From Neobacillus mesonae (GTDB lineage Bacteria; Bacillota; Bacilli; Paenibacillales; Paenibacillaceae), in the NCBI GenBank assembly GCA_023715865.1, contig JAMBOW010000001.1, positions 1,922,001-1,986,000 of the forward strand: DNA of 64,000 nucleotides, in the 5' to 3' direction. Below the pieces are notes generated by a model that was given only the letters and a program-made list of their open reading frames with translations, did no database searches and was not told where the DNA came from. Within the stretch, counting starts at the first letter, position 1, and every line of letters begins with the position of its first letter. The translations under genes and the position numbers were made by a program. Shown here one piece after another: positions 1 through 9,188 of the stretch.

Positions 1-242
1 GCTACGCTGTTTTCAATGGTTTCACCGTTTTTGAACGTAACCGCCGGATCGATGCCCCATACCGTTGATATCGTCACTTCTGGATCATACTTCTCTTTGT
101 ATACGTTTTCAGTTAATGCCGGGGAGGATGAATTCTCCTCTGTATTCTCTGCTCCTCGGCCGGAGCATCCCATAAGGCCTGTACTGATGACCATCGTCAT
201 TGCTAGTACAGCAAGTGATGACTTTCTCCATCTAAAACCCAT
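1..242 (-). CDS. Extracellular solute-binding lipoprotein, N-terminal part (cut by window edge)
   Basis: Only the first 80 or so codons are in the window; the gene runs off the left edge. The protein starts MGFRWRKSSLAVLAM, has a hydrophobic signal stretch and a lipobox LMGC at about residues 23-26, then a Ser/Glu/Asn-rich linker and a KYDPEVTIST segment. That pattern is typical of the large LplA/YtcQ/LipO-type sugar-binding lipoproteins of Paenibacillus ABC importers, which hold oligosaccharides at the outer membrane face. The ATG at 242 is preceded by an AGGGGGA ribosome binding site. It lies downstream of a YesM/YesN two-component pair on the same strand, the usual regulator of such importers. 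The substrate cannot be told from this fragment. Confidence 0.8.
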   Translation of the reverse strand, partial: MGFRWRKSSLAVLAMTMVISTGLMGCSGRGAENTEENSSSPALTENVYKEKYDPEVTISTVWGIDPAVTFKNGETIENSV

Positions 243-345
243 TTACGTTCCCCCTTAAAGAACTTAATCCTTACACTTTTTATTATGAGGCGGGCTGATG
301 CTTTTTCATATGATACTAAGTTAAGGTTTCTGCACCTTTTTCAAC

Positions 346-1977
346 TTATTGCTCTCTGAATTCATTGGGGGATATACCAAAGTGCTTCTTAAACAGCTTG
401 CTGAAATACTGCGGGTTCTGGTAACCAAGCTCACTCGTAATTTCGTAAATCTTCTTGTTCGAGTACTTGAGCAGATAGAGTGCTTTCTCAAGCCGGATCC
501 GGATCAGATATTCGCTCAATCCTTCCCCTGTTTCGGCCTTAAAGATTTTGGATAAATACACAGGATGCAAAAAGACACGATCTGCAATCATCTTTACTGT
601 AAGCTCATAGCCGGACTCTGCCGCTACCATATCTTTGACCTGCTTCACAATGTGTCCCTTAGACTGGGAGCTGTTGTCTTGGTCCTGTTCCAGTTTGGAT
701 AGAATCCGAAACGTATAATTACGCAGCTCCGCCGGATACTGGATCAGCCGTTCCACATAATGCGGCTCAAGGCCATGTACATCCAGCTCTTCTATCCGAG
801 TATCTGTCCGATGCGTCATATACAAGAAGGAATTTATAATGGATAAATAGACTTCATACATATTTTCTCTTGATACAGGATGTCTATCTATCGTGTCAAA
901 TAGTTCAGTCAGCCGTTCACGGGCAGATATCCATTGTTTGAGCTCCAAAAGCTGCTGAAGCACAGGCGGCTTGTACAATAGATCAAATACTTCTCTAGAG
1001 GACCCGGAAATGACTCTCAATCCTTCATTCTGAGGAAACAAGACGGCCGATCCTCCATTATTTCCAGTCAAATACATTGAATTGAGCGTCTTATGATAAA
1101 CACTACTGAGGTTCTCTGGGAACGAAAAACACTCACTGACAATAATAGATACATTCCCATGTAAATACTGCCTGACATTTTGCTGAACAGCACTTGTCAG
1201 CGGATAAAGCTGTCTGTTCTCTAAGTCCTCCGTTACTTCTGCTCCATTAAGTTTGCGAGATTGAATAATAACCGCCAGACAATGATGGGGTGTTCTTCCC
1301 TGCCACACGTTATATTTCTCACTAAATATTTCCTCGGAAATGTTGCCGATCGCATATTCAATCAACACTCTGGACTTTGTATCTAAATCCATAAAACCTT
1401 GATTCAATTGAACTAATAGCATGATCGAATTTTGTTCTGTTTCCAAATCTAATTCATAATCCAGAAGCTGCTGTCTCAACTTGGACGGAGGGAGCGTTCT
1501 TCCAATGAGCAGGCCTTGCAGCATATTTTCTCGCAGCAGAACATAATCAGACTTACGCTGATACAATAATTGCTGATATTTATCTGATTCCTTTTCTCTC
1601 TCCTTGATCGCTTCAACTGCCTGATTCACACTGTTTATAAATTCATCATCATCGACGGGCTTGAGTATGTAGTCCTGGGCCTGCAATTGGATCGCTTTCT
1701 TCGCATACTGAAAGTCGCTATAGCCTGTCAAAAGAATGGAGCGCATTCCCGGCCATTTTTCGCTTGCTATTTCTATAAGTTCAAGACCGCTCATCCCCGG
1801 CATCCGAATATCGGTAACTAAAATATCTATGGAATGCTTGGAGAGCAGCTGGAGTGCTGCGTCCGCAGAATCCGTTCTGTACACATGCCTGATTCCAAGC
1901 TCTGGCCACGGAATCGTCGCTTCCAGGCTTTCTGTCACATACACTTCATCATCAACCAGCAAGATGTCCATCAACAT
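346..1977 (-). CDS. YesN-like response regulator with AraC-type DNA-binding domain
   Basis: Cytoplasmic transcription regulator of 543 residues. The N-terminal receiver domain (about 1-125) shows acidic residues D9, D10 and E11, the phosphoacceptor D56 in VTDIRMPG, T84 and K106 in YILKP. A long central region of unassigned fold follows, and the last 100 residues form a double helix-turn-helix of the AraC/XylS family ending in the signature GYQNPQYFSKLFKKHFG. The length matches the YesN family of Paenibacillus. The gene start overlaps the end of the sensor kinase gene by 26 bp, so the two are translationally coupled. Phosphorylation by that kinase probably activates the neighbouring ABC importer genes; the inducing sugar is unknown. 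Confidence 0.93.
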   Translation of the reverse strand: MLMDILLVDDEVYVTESLEATIPWPELGIRHVYRTDSADAALQLLSKHSIDILVTDIRMPGMSGLELIEIASEKWPGMRSILLTGYSDFQYAKKAIQLQAQDYILKPVDDDEFINSVNQAVEAIKEREKESDKYQQLLYQRKSDYVLLRENMLQGLLIGRTLPPSKLRQQLLDYELDLETEQNSIMLLVQLNQGFMDLDTKSRVLIEYAIGNISEEIFSEKYNVWQGRTPHHCLAVIIQSRKLNGAEVTEDLENRQLYPLTSAVQQNVRQYLHGNVSIIVSECFSFPENLSSVYHKTLNSMYLTGNNGGSAVLFPQNEGLRVISGSSREVFDLLYKPPVLQQLLELKQWISARERLTELFDTIDRHPVSRENMYEVYLSIINSFLYMTHRTDTRIEELDVHGLEPHYVERLIQYPAELRNYTFRILSKLEQDQDNSSQSKGHIVKQVKDMVAAESGYELTVKMIADRVFLHPVYLSKIFKAETGEGLSEYLIRIRLEKALYLLKYSNKKIYEITSELGYQNPQYFSKLFKKHFGISPNEFREQ

Positions 1978-3721
1978 TTTCTTTCCCTTCCTTCCGGCTC
2001 TTGTCCATCCATAAGATGCTTGCCTTAAATCCGCCCATTAGAGATGGCTCTACTAAAATATGACCGCTCTCCCCGTACTTAAGCTGCATTCTCTGGTTTA
2101 CATTCCATAAGCCGCAGCCGCAATGCTCATCCATCGGTTTCTTAAGCTGCTCCCTTAATGCACCCAGCTTCTCCGCCGAAATCCCGATCCCGTCATCCTC
2201 CACTTCAATACGCAGGAGACCATCACTTTGAGATCCGGCTACTCTAATAAATCCGGAATTTGCAGAGCGTTCAATACCGTGTATAACCGCATTTTCAATG
2301 AGCGGCTGAATGACGAGCGGCGGAATCGAAAGCTCCAGCATTTCCTCAGGTATCTCAATCACATATTCAAGCCTGCTCATGCGCATATTCTGGATTTTCA
2401 AGTAAGCAACGACAAATTCCAGCTCTTCCTTCAAAGAAACCAGCTCTTTCTCCTGCCTCGTTGTATACCTGTAGTAGCGGGAAAGATTATGGGACATAGC
2501 TATTACCGCCTCCATCTTTCCAAGCTTCGCCATACTCGTAATAAACGAAAAGCAGTTATAGAAGAAATGAGGGTTAATCTGAGATTGCAGCTGCTTAAGC
2601 CTGGCTTCTTTGACTTGAATTTGTTCCAGATACACATGTTCAAACAGCTCCTGAATCTGCTCAACCATGGAGTTGAATCGCTCTGACAGGAAGCTGAATT
2701 CATTTCTTCCTTTAGGTACAACGCGTACGGAATAGTCCCCCATCTTTAAACGTTGGAAGCCTCGAATCAGTCCTTTTACCGGAATCTGAACCTGATCGTA
2801 CAGCAGATACACGGCTAGGAAGCTCATCAGCAATAATGAGCCTACTGCTCCATAAAACAAATGATTGGATTCCTTGATCGGCGCAAGGACATCGGACAAG
2901 GGAATATAATCGACCAGGTACCAGCCTGTAGCCGGCGATAACACAGTGTGCACACTGTATATATGTCCATCCATCTCCACGGTGCGGTAGTCGACATCAT
3001 TCATCTCGGAAAAAGTAAGCTGCGTCAGCAGTTTGCTGCTCTGTTCGATTTCTTGTGTCCGGTTATAGATGACACCCGTATCCGGCTTGTAATAGAAAGG
3101 GTCTCTTCTACCATTGCTTTTAAACTTATCCAGCATATCCTGAATGTTGGTGCTGTCAAACTCAATTTTGACGATACTGTTTGCATCAGTCACCGGATCC
3201 TTTGCAGAATAGGGGGAAACGGTATACCAAGAAAAAATATACTGATCGCTGTTTGCTCTGCTTACCCTGCTGACCTGCCATCCGGGCTTTATAGCTTGCC
3301 TGAGCTCTTCCTCGTCATACCTTCTGGCGTTTCCTTCCGTGATCATCCGATCCATGGAGGGTGAATACAAAGTCAGACTGCTGCGCCAATTGGAGGAGCT
3401 TTCCTGAATACTCAGTTTGTTCTGTACCCTCTTCACTTGGTTGATTAAATCCAAATTTAAATATTCGCTGTCCAAATAAATATCCTTGAAGCTTTCAATA
3501 TCCGGATCATGAATTAACAAATTGGTCCACGAGGACAGCTCTTCAATGCTTGTGTTGACCTGGCTTTGGAAAAAAGCAAGCTGATTGCTGCTTGACTTGT
3601 TAAGCTCACTGACCACAACATCTGTAGCCATCTTGTTGGAATAACTATAAAGAAAAACGACTGGGATGAGCATGATGATGATTAATAAGACAATTTTCGT
3701 GAATAAGGAGTATCGGAACAT
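1952..3721 (-). CDS. YesM-like sensor histidine kinase
   Basis: Membrane sensor kinase, partner of the downstream YesN-like regulator. A first membrane segment (about residues 8-30) is followed by an extracytoplasmic dCACHE-like sensing region to about residue 285, a second membrane segment, a HAMP domain (VPKGRNEFSFLSERFNSM), a His_kinase domain with QINPHFFYN carrying the phosphorylated histidine, and a HATPase_c domain with N-box IENAVIHG and G-boxes DDGIGIS and GCGLWN. I place the start at the ATG at 3721 (MFRYSLF), because GAGGTG sits a suitable distance upstream; an in-frame ATG at 3742 lacks a ribosome binding site. Family knowledge: such kinases sense oligosaccharides or their binding proteins. 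Confidence 0.92.
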   Translation of the reverse strand: MFRYSLFTKIVLLIIIMLIPVVFLYSYSNKMATDVVVSELNKSSSNQLAFFQSQVNTSIEELSSWTNLLIHDPDIESFKDIYLDSEYLNLDLINQVKRVQNKLSIQESSSNWRSSLTLYSPSMDRMITEGNARRYDEEELRQAIKPGWQVSRVSRANSDQYIFSWYTVSPYSAKDPVTDANSIVKIEFDSTNIQDMLDKFKSNGRRDPFYYKPDTGVIYNRTQEIEQSSKLLTQLTFSEMNDVDYRTVEMDGHIYSVHTVLSPATGWYLVDYIPLSDVLAPIKESNHLFYGAVGSLLLMSFLAVYLLYDQVQIPVKGLIRGFQRLKMGDYSVRVVPKGRNEFSFLSERFNSMVEQIQELFEHVYLEQIQVKEARLKQLQSQINPHFFYNCFSFITSMAKLGKMEAVIAMSHNLSRYYRYTTRQEKELVSLKEELEFVVAYLKIQNMRMSRLEYVIEIPEEMLELSIPPLVIQPLIENAVIHGIERSANSGFIRVAGSQSDGLLRIEVEDDGIGISAEKLGALREQLKKPMDEHCGCGLWNVNQRMQLKYGESGHILVEPSLMGGFKASILWMDKSRKEGKENVDGHLAG

Positions 3722-3761
3722 GATAAATTTCGCACCTCGCAAGAATGATGTCGATGGAGAT

Positions 3762-3790
3762 ATTGTAAGCGTTTTATTTGGAAAATGAAA
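3762..3790 (-). promoter_or_regulatory. Candidate SigA promoter for yesM/yesN with cre-like site
   Basis: On the minus strand TTTCAT (3785-3790) is followed after exactly 17 bp by TACAAT (3762-3767), a fair SigA promoter about 40 bp upstream of the kinase start. The plus-strand stretch TGTAAGCGTTTTAT at 3764-3777 overlaps the -10 box and resembles the catabolite-response element bound by CcpA, with mismatches in the last positions. Carbon catabolite repression of a sugar-sensing pair would make sense, but the cre match is imperfect. Confidence 0.4.
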
Positions 3791-3943
3791 CGATTTTTAC
3801 ATTTCCCCTTGTCCATGTCATCGTAGGATTAAATCTTCCAGATCTCATCGTGATTTGTGTAAAATCGATATCGGAATAGACATATCCTACATGCTCGCCC
3901 TGTACGATGATAATGAATATTGAACAGGAGGAGGTTTTACTTC

Positions 3944-5140
3944 ATGCGGGTAGCCATCTTTACCGATACCTTTTTGCCAGAGGTCAACGGCGTTGCAAAC
4001 ACCCTCGGAAAATGGGTGGAGTATCTTCGTTCCAAATCCATCCCCACTCTTGTATTCGCACCAAAACACCGAGATATGCTGAATGCCGAAGGCGGTCATG
4101 TTGAGCGGTTCTTCAGCCTTCCTCTGCTGTTCTATCCCGAGTGCAAAATCGCAATTCCGGATCGTGCCCGGATTCATAATATCCTATCCAACTTTGAGCC
4201 AACGCTGATTCATGTCGCCACGCCTGCCGCTCTTGGCATCCTGGGGGCGAGCTATGCCAGCAAGTACGGGATTCCGCTGGTAGCCTCCTATCATACTCAT
4301 TTCGATCAGTACTTAAGACACTACAGACTTCCTTGGATGGAGAATGCGTTATGGAAATACATGCTTTGGTTTCATCGAAATTGTGAGCGAATCTATGCTC
4401 CCACATTGTCAACCAAAAAGAAGCTTGAGGAGAAAGGTCTAAAAAATGTAGAAATTTGGAGCAGAGGTGTAGATGCTGAACAATTCAGGCCTTTAGGCTC
4501 CGCATCGGAGCGTGCAGAACAGCTTTATAAGCATGGACTGGATCCAGAGCTTACCTATTTTTTATATGTCGGCAGACTCGCGCCAGAGAAAAATATTGAG
4601 CATCTGATCCATAGCTTTGCTGCCCTGCCTTCTCGCATTTTGGACAAATCAAGACTGTTGATTGCAGGCGATGGTCCGCTGTATGGACTTACACCTTCCG
4701 TCCCCCACAACCTTAGTGAGGACCACATTAGATGGCTGGGATATTTGCGCGGACACGAGCTTCGTAACATCTATGCGCTGTCTGATTTTTTTCTGTTTCC
4801 TTCGACAACAGAGACCTTTGGCAATGTGATCCTTGAAGCGATGGCATGCGGGTTGCCAGTTATTGCTGCTGGAGCAGGCGGTATTCTAGACATTATCGAG
4901 CACGAAAAGACGGGCATGCTGTGCCCGCCTGAAGAAGCTTCCTCTTTTAGGAATACGATAATAAATCTCTATGATAATCCTTTGTTGCAAGAAAAATTAA
5001 GCGATGCTGGAAGAAGGTATAGTCTCAGCCGATCCTGGCTTCCTATATTTGAACAATTACTGGACAGCTATACTGGAGTTTTAGAGGAATATTCTACTAG
5101 ACCTAGCTCTATTCATCATCCGCAAAAAAAGGTGAAGTAA
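3944..5140 (+). CDS. Glycosyltransferase, GT4 family (GT-B fold)
   Basis: Retaining glycosyltransferase of 398 residues, likely cytoplasmic at the membrane face. The N-terminal acceptor domain begins MRVAIFTDTFLPEVNGVANT, the hallmark of the PimB/MgtA/SQD2-like GT4 branch. The C-terminal donor domain shows YVGRLAPEKNIEHL and the E-x7-E motif region TETFGNVILEAMACGLPV, which binds the nucleotide sugar. An acceptor such as diacylglycerol, a glycolipid or an envelope polymer fits this branch, but it cannot be fixed from sequence. The start is the ATG at 3944, preceded by AGGAGGAGG; a longer in-frame ATG at 3920 has no ribosome binding site. It stands alone, divergent from the kinase gene. Confidence 0.88.
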   Translation: MRVAIFTDTFLPEVNGVANTLGKWVEYLRSKSIPTLVFAPKHRDMLNAEGGHVERFFSLPLLFYPECKIAIPDRARIHNILSNFEPTLIHVATPAALGILGASYASKYGIPLVASYHTHFDQYLRHYRLPWMENALWKYMLWFHRNCERIYAPTLSTKKKLEEKGLKNVEIWSRGVDAEQFRPLGSASERAEQLYKHGLDPELTYFLYVGRLAPEKNIEHLIHSFAALPSRILDKSRLLIAGDGPLYGLTPSVPHNLSEDHIRWLGYLRGHELRNIYALSDFFLFPSTTETFGNVILEAMACGLPVIAAGAGGILDIIEHEKTGMLCPPEEASSFRNTIINLYDNPLLQEKLSDAGRRYSLSRSWLPIFEQLLDSYTGVLEEYSTRPSSIHHPQKKVK

Positions 5141-5275
5141 GTCGAATCTCAAAAGTCATCATGATAAGTGCTGTCGATGAACCTTAAAATCAAAATTACA
5201 CCATGTGCCCAAATCTGGCAGCATTCATCATGGAGTCAAATAAAATCAGATTCTGTCAGTTAACCATCACAAATA

Positions 5276-6469
5276 TTACGTAAACACAGCTTCTATTTGT
5301 TCCATGGCCCAGTCAAGTTCCTGATCAGTAATAACAAGAGGAGGAGCGAACCTGATAACTGTCTCATGCGTTTCCTTGCACAGCAGTCCTTTCTCCATCA
5401 GTTTCTCGCAATAGCTTCGTGCTGGCACCGATGTTTCAATCCCAATAAAAAGTCCTCTTCCCCGCACATCTATAATTTCTTTTATTGAAAGGGACTTGAG
5501 CCGCTTAAGCATCCTGCTGCCGAGCTCTAGAGAACGGTCGGCAAGCTGTTCCTCTTCCGTTACCTGGAGAGCTGCAATTGCAACGCTGCATGCAAGCGGA
5601 TTTCCGCCAAAAGTGGATCCATGGGAGCCTGGTTCAAATAAACCAAGGATCGATTCGTCTGCAGCAATGGCTGAAACGGGAAGCACACCGCCGCCGAGCG
5701 CTTTTCCCATAATGTAAACGTCCGGGATGACCCCCTCCCAATCGCAAGCGAATCTTTTACCGGTTCTTCCAAAGCCAGTCTGAATTTCATCGGCCATCAG
5801 CAGCACATTTTCCTCCTGGCACAGCTTTTGTGCTTCAGCTAAATATCCTTCCGGTGGAATGATGATTCCTGCCTCACCTTGGATTGGCTCAACCAGAAAT
5901 GCGGCTGTATTTGGGTTGATAGCTGCTTTTAGTGCAGGGATATCACCATAAGGAATAATACAAAATCCCGGGGTAAACGGACCAAAATTTCTTTGATACA
6001 TGGGATCGGATGAAAATGAAGTAATCGTCGTTGTTCTGCCGTGAAAATTCCCCGCGCATACGATAATTTCCGCCTTATGTTCTGGTATTCCCTTCACCTC
6101 ATATCCGTAACGTCTGGCTGCTTTGATTGCCGTCTCCACTGCTTCGGCTCCTGTATTCATCGGGAGAATCATATTCTTGCCTGTTAGCTTCGTCAGCATT
6201 TCCATCAGTTCAGCAAGCGGTGCATTATAAAAAGCTCTGGAGGTCAAGGTTACCTCATCGGCTTGCCGCTTCAGTGCTGTAATTATTTTTGGATGACGAT
6301 GACCTTGATTTAAGGCGGAATAACCGCTCAGCATATCCATATATCGCTTACCTTCCGGGTCTTCGACCCACACCCCTTGTGCTTTTTGAATGACAATAGG
6401 CAGCGGATGGTAATTATGTGCTCCAAATCGTTCTGTTCTGGCTATCGTTTCCTTCGCAGACTTTATCAA
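5276..6469 (-). CDS. rocD: Ornithine aminotransferase
   Basis: PLP enzyme that converts L-ornithine and 2-oxoglutarate to glutamate semialdehyde and glutamate in arginine/ornithine degradation and proline interconversion. The protein (397 residues, the usual length) shows [16 protein letters not shown] near the N-terminus, [12 protein letters not shown] for cofactor phosphate, [13 protein letters not shown] with D227 against the pyridine nitrogen, and K256 in MGKALGGG as the Schiff-base lysine. The start is the TTG at 6469, preceded by GAGGGA at 7 nt and matching where the family begins; the open frame runs further upstream to 6640 but that extension shows no family resemblance. It is divergent from a permease gene, which may move a related substrate. 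Confidence 0.92.
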   Translation of the reverse strand: MIKSAKETIARTERFGAHNYHPLPIVIQKAQGVWVEDPEGKRYMDMLSGYSALNQGHRHPKIITALKRQADEVTLTSRAFYNAPLAELMEMLTKLTGKNMILPMNTGAEAVETAIKAARRYGYEVKGIPEHKAEIIVCAGNFHGRTTTITSFSSDPMYQRNFGPFTPGFCIIPYGDIPALKAAINPNTAAFLVEPIQGEAGIIIPPEGYLAEAQKLCQEENVLLMADEIQTGFGRTGKRFACDWEGVIPDVYIMGKALGGGVLPVSAIAADESILGLFEPGSHGSTFGGNPLACSVAIAALQVTEEEQLADRSLELGSRMLKRLKSLSIKEIIDVRGRGLFIGIETSVPARSYCEKLMEKGLLCKETHETVIRFAPPLVITDQELDWAMEQIEAVFT

Positions 6470-6705
6470 ATCGGATCCCTCGTTTCCGTATTGGCGCTTG
6501 CTCTTACTCCCATTGTATGCGGGACGAAAGGTGAAATTACGACCTAAAAGTAAAGCAATCTCTACTGAAAGCACCTTGAATGGGGGGGTATCGACGCTGT
6601 GCATTGGCGAATATATAACATCTGAAAATGATACGAACACCTAGAAAAACAGCGGCATACGATACAGCACAGTCATACTCGCCCAAGCACGGGAGGAAAA
6701 GAACG

Positions 6706-8106
6706 ATGGACATTCATTTATTGCCGCTGCATTACGTTTATTTAGCTTTTATTATTTTTATTATGGCGCTGCTGATTCGCAGAAGAGACACGACCATTAT
6801 TTGTATATTGGGAATTATTGCTTTAGGCTTTCTGGCCTCGGAAAGTGTAGTAACTTCTGTTTCTGGTATCTTTGGCAGCTTCATCTATGCCGCGAAGGAA
6901 TTAATCAGCACCATTTTCATTATTTCGATTGTTGTTGCGATGAGCCGGGTACTGATTCGAACAGGAATCAACGAAATTATGGTTGCTCCATTAACCAAAC
7001 TGCTGCGTACGCCTGCAATGGCATTCTGGGGAATCGGCATCATCATGATGATTGTATCCTTCTTTTTCTGGCCCTCTCCAGGTGTGGCCCTAATCGGGGC
7101 GGTGATGCTGCCGGTGGCTGGGAGAGTAGGTCTGCCAGCAATAGGAACGGCCATCGCGATGAATTTATTCGGTCATGGAATTGCTTTGTCTGGTGATTAT
7201 GTCATTCAAGGTGCACCTAAGCTGACAGCGGATGCTGCTGGTCTGCCTGTGTCTGATGTCGTTAATGCCAGCATACCGCTCGTCATTACGATGGGTCTTG
7301 TCGCTACAGTGACTGCATACATTATGCTTCGCAGAGACATGCGGCGCGGCACACTTCGAAATGAAGCTGCGTCACCACAGAACGGTTCCCCTGACGATAT
7401 AGCTCCAGTCAGTGATCTGCAAATCCCTCTCCGTACTAAGAAAATTATCGCCTTTCTGATTCCACTGCTGTTCATCCTAGATCTGGTTGCTATGTATTTC
7501 CTAAAGCTGCAAGGCGGAGATGCAACAGCGCTCATCGGAGGTACAGCTGTCGTTATCCTTATCATCGTCACGATGATAGCTCACCGTAATCGTGGGCTTG
7601 AAGAAACAACAGATTACCTGATCAAAGGATTCCAGTTCGGATTTAAGGTGTTTGGACCCGTCATTCCTATCGCCGCCTTTTTCTATCTGGGTGATGCGGC
7701 ACTCACTGAGCTGTTTGCCAACCCTCTGCCTGATTCCTCGCACGGTATCGTTAATGATCTAGGTCTTGCCCTTGCCCATGTTGTGCCGTTGAATGAGACG
7801 ATCGGTGCGATCAGCATGACAGCAGTCGGAGCGATTACAGGAATGGACGGATCGGGTTTTTCCGGAATCTCCCTTGTCGGCTCCATTGCACAGATGTTCT
7901 CAGCATCTATAGGATCAGCTCCGACGCTCACCGCACTCGGACAAATTGCGGCAATATGGGTCGGGGGCGGTACTCTTATTCCGTGGGCCTTGATTCCGGC
8001 AGCAGCAATCTGCAACGTAAGTCCGTTTGAGCTGGCAAGGCGCAATCTGATCCCGGTTATCAGCGGACTGGCCGTTACCACAATTGTTGCCATTTTCATT
8101 ATGTAA
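6706..8106 (+). CDS. Polytopic membrane transporter of the ion transporter superfamily (GntP/NhaC-like), substrate unknown
   Basis: Integral membrane protein of 466 residues with about 11-12 hydrophobic segments and a polar cytoplasmic loop near residues 210-240 (RRDMRRGTLRNEA...). Gly- and Pro-rich re-entrant-like stretches (PSPGVALIGAVMLPVAGRVG, FGHGIALSGD, and near the C-terminus GAITGMDGSGFSGISLVGS) recall the ion transporter superfamily, which includes GntP, NhaC and dicarboxylate carriers. I do not recognise the exact subfamily. The ATG at 6706 follows GGGAGGAAAAGAACG, so the first 26 codons of the longer frame are not used. Its divergent pairing with rocD suggests an amino acid or organic-acid substrate, but this is only context. 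Confidence 0.75.
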   Translation: MDIHLLPLHYVYLAFIIFIMALLIRRRDTTIICILGIIALGFLASESVVTSVSGIFGSFIYAAKELISTIFIISIVVAMSRVLIRTGINEIMVAPLTKLLRTPAMAFWGIGIIMMIVSFFFWPSPGVALIGAVMLPVAGRVGLPAIGTAIAMNLFGHGIALSGDYVIQGAPKLTADAAGLPVSDVVNASIPLVITMGLVATVTAYIMLRRDMRRGTLRNEAASPQNGSPDDIAPVSDLQIPLRTKKIIAFLIPLLFILDLVAMYFLKLQGGDATALIGGTAVVILIIVTMIAHRNRGLEETTDYLIKGFQFGFKVFGPVIPIAAFFYLGDAALTELFANPLPDSSHGIVNDLGLALAHVVPLNETIGAISMTAVGAITGMDGSGFSGISLVGSIAQMFSASIGSAPTLTALGQIAAIWVGGGTLIPWALIPAAAICNVSPFELARRNLIPVISGLAVTTIVAIFIM

Positions 8107-8121
8107 ACTCTATAAAATAAA

Positions 8122-8167
8122 AAAAGAAGAGTCTTTCGCTCATTTCGCGAAAGATAACTCTTCTTTT
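8122..8167. terminator. Bidirectional intrinsic terminator
   Basis: Two stacked stems, AAAAGAAGAGT/ACTCTTCTTTT outside and CTTTCGC/GCGAAAG inside, with A and T runs on either side. It lies between the convergent permease gene and the DUF1796 gene and can serve both. Confidence 0.85.
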
Positions 8168-8183
8168 TCTTTTTTCTATTGGC

Positions 8184-8834
8184 TCATTCATGTAAACCTG
8201 ATCTTAATCTGACATTGCTGCCGACTTCGTTCCAAGCCTCGTTTGAACCGCGCCAGTCGGTGCCTTTGGGAATGGAGTATCTTATACAGCCGGATCTGTC
8301 CACCCATCTCTTTACCGGTGCATCTGAATCAGCCAGCGTATCAATAAGTATGAGATCAAATGAATGCTTTATTTGCTTTCTTAAACTATGATACAGCCTT
8401 TCAGAGTCATCTTGTCCAGCGTTTACGCGTACAAAGAGAAGCTTCTCCGCAGAATCCATTGCTTGCACCAGTCTGTTTATCCGTCTTGTAAGCTTCGTTT
8501 TAAAATCCGGATAATCAAGTGTCCAATCCTCTGATTTCTCCTTAACCGGAAAATCATGGTAGGATAAAAAACCATACCTTGTATCTTGTATACAATAACA
8601 GGTACGAAATGTACTGATCATCTCCAAATTTTCTTGCTCCATTAGACCTTTGAACCTGGTATCAATCAACCTGATCAGCTGATCCACGTCTTTGGATACA
8701 AACCAATCGAGAGGTCCCGCTTCAAGACGAAGGGATAACCTTCTCAATTGATGCGCCGCCTGGCAATTCGAACCTAGGCTGAATACAGCGTCATATTTAA
8801 GAATACCTGCGATTTGCTGGCTGTTTTTGTTCAA
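8184..8834 (-). CDS. DUF1796 family putative papain-like cysteine peptidase
   Basis: 216-residue soluble protein. It opens with the family signature YDAVFSLGSNCQAAHQLRR, placing the putative nucleophile at C24, followed by AGPLDWFVSKD; a conserved late segment LILIDTLADSD precedes the C-terminus. The peptidase assignment is a remote fold prediction for the family; no substrate is known to me. Related domains often accompany cell-surface glycosylation genes. The start is a TTG at 8834 with AGGGGGA 7 nt upstream; the nearby ATG is in another frame. It is the distal member of a minus-strand run after ywbE. Confidence 0.72.
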   Translation of the reverse strand: MNKNSQQIAGILKYDAVFSLGSNCQAAHQLRRLSLRLEAGPLDWFVSKDVDQLIRLIDTRFKGLMEQENLEMISTFRTCYCIQDTRYGFLSYHDFPVKEKSEDWTLDYPDFKTKLTRRINRLVQAMDSAEKLLFVRVNAGQDDSERLYHSLRKQIKHSFDLILIDTLADSDAPVKRWVDRSGCIRYSIPKGTDWRGSNEAWNEVGSNVRLRSGLHE

Positions 8835-8952
8835 GCGGCATTCCCCCTAATATGTCCTTTATTTCACGTGGCAGGAACATATTTCAGCATATGCAGACTT
8901 GATCAGCCAGGTTTGTACATGTTGCCCTGTACCTTATTCCATATCAATGAAA

Positions 8953-9150
8953 TTAGGACTGGACAATGTGTTTCACCCTGCCCACTTCTCCAGTGGCGAG
9001 CCTTACTTTGATACCATGCGGATGATTGGCCGAGTTGGTGAGAATATCCTTCACAATTCCCCGGGTCAATTTGCCTGTCCTTTGATCCTGTTTTAGTACA
9101 ATATCAACTTCAAGTCCGGACCTTATATCTGCACGCACGTTTCCATTCAT
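8953..9150 (-). CDS. ywbE: YwbE family small protein (DUF2196)
   Basis: 65 residues, the normal length for YwbE of Bacillus. The body RADIRSGLEVDIVLKQDQRTGKLTRGIV.. followed by ILTNSANHPHGIKVRL and GEVGRVKHI is the family pattern, a small KOW/SH3-like beta barrel of unknown function, plausibly RNA-binding. The ATG at 9150 has GAGAAGGG upstream. It begins 38 bp after the polysaccharide deacetylase gene and is probably cotranscribed with it. Confidence 0.9.
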   Translation of the reverse strand: MNGNVRADIRSGLEVDIVLKQDQRTGKLTRGIVKDILTNSANHPHGIKVRLATGEVGRVKHIVQS

Positions 9151-9188
9151 TTATCCCTTCTCCTCTCCACTGATCAAGGATTACTGAC

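Noticed and set aside
2228-2686. 152-codon open frame on the plus strand
   Set aside because: Opposite the conserved kinase domain of the YesM-like gene; no start signals.
7683-8099. 138-codon open frame on the minus strand
   Set aside because: Antisense to the permease gene; hydrophobic-codon mirror composition.
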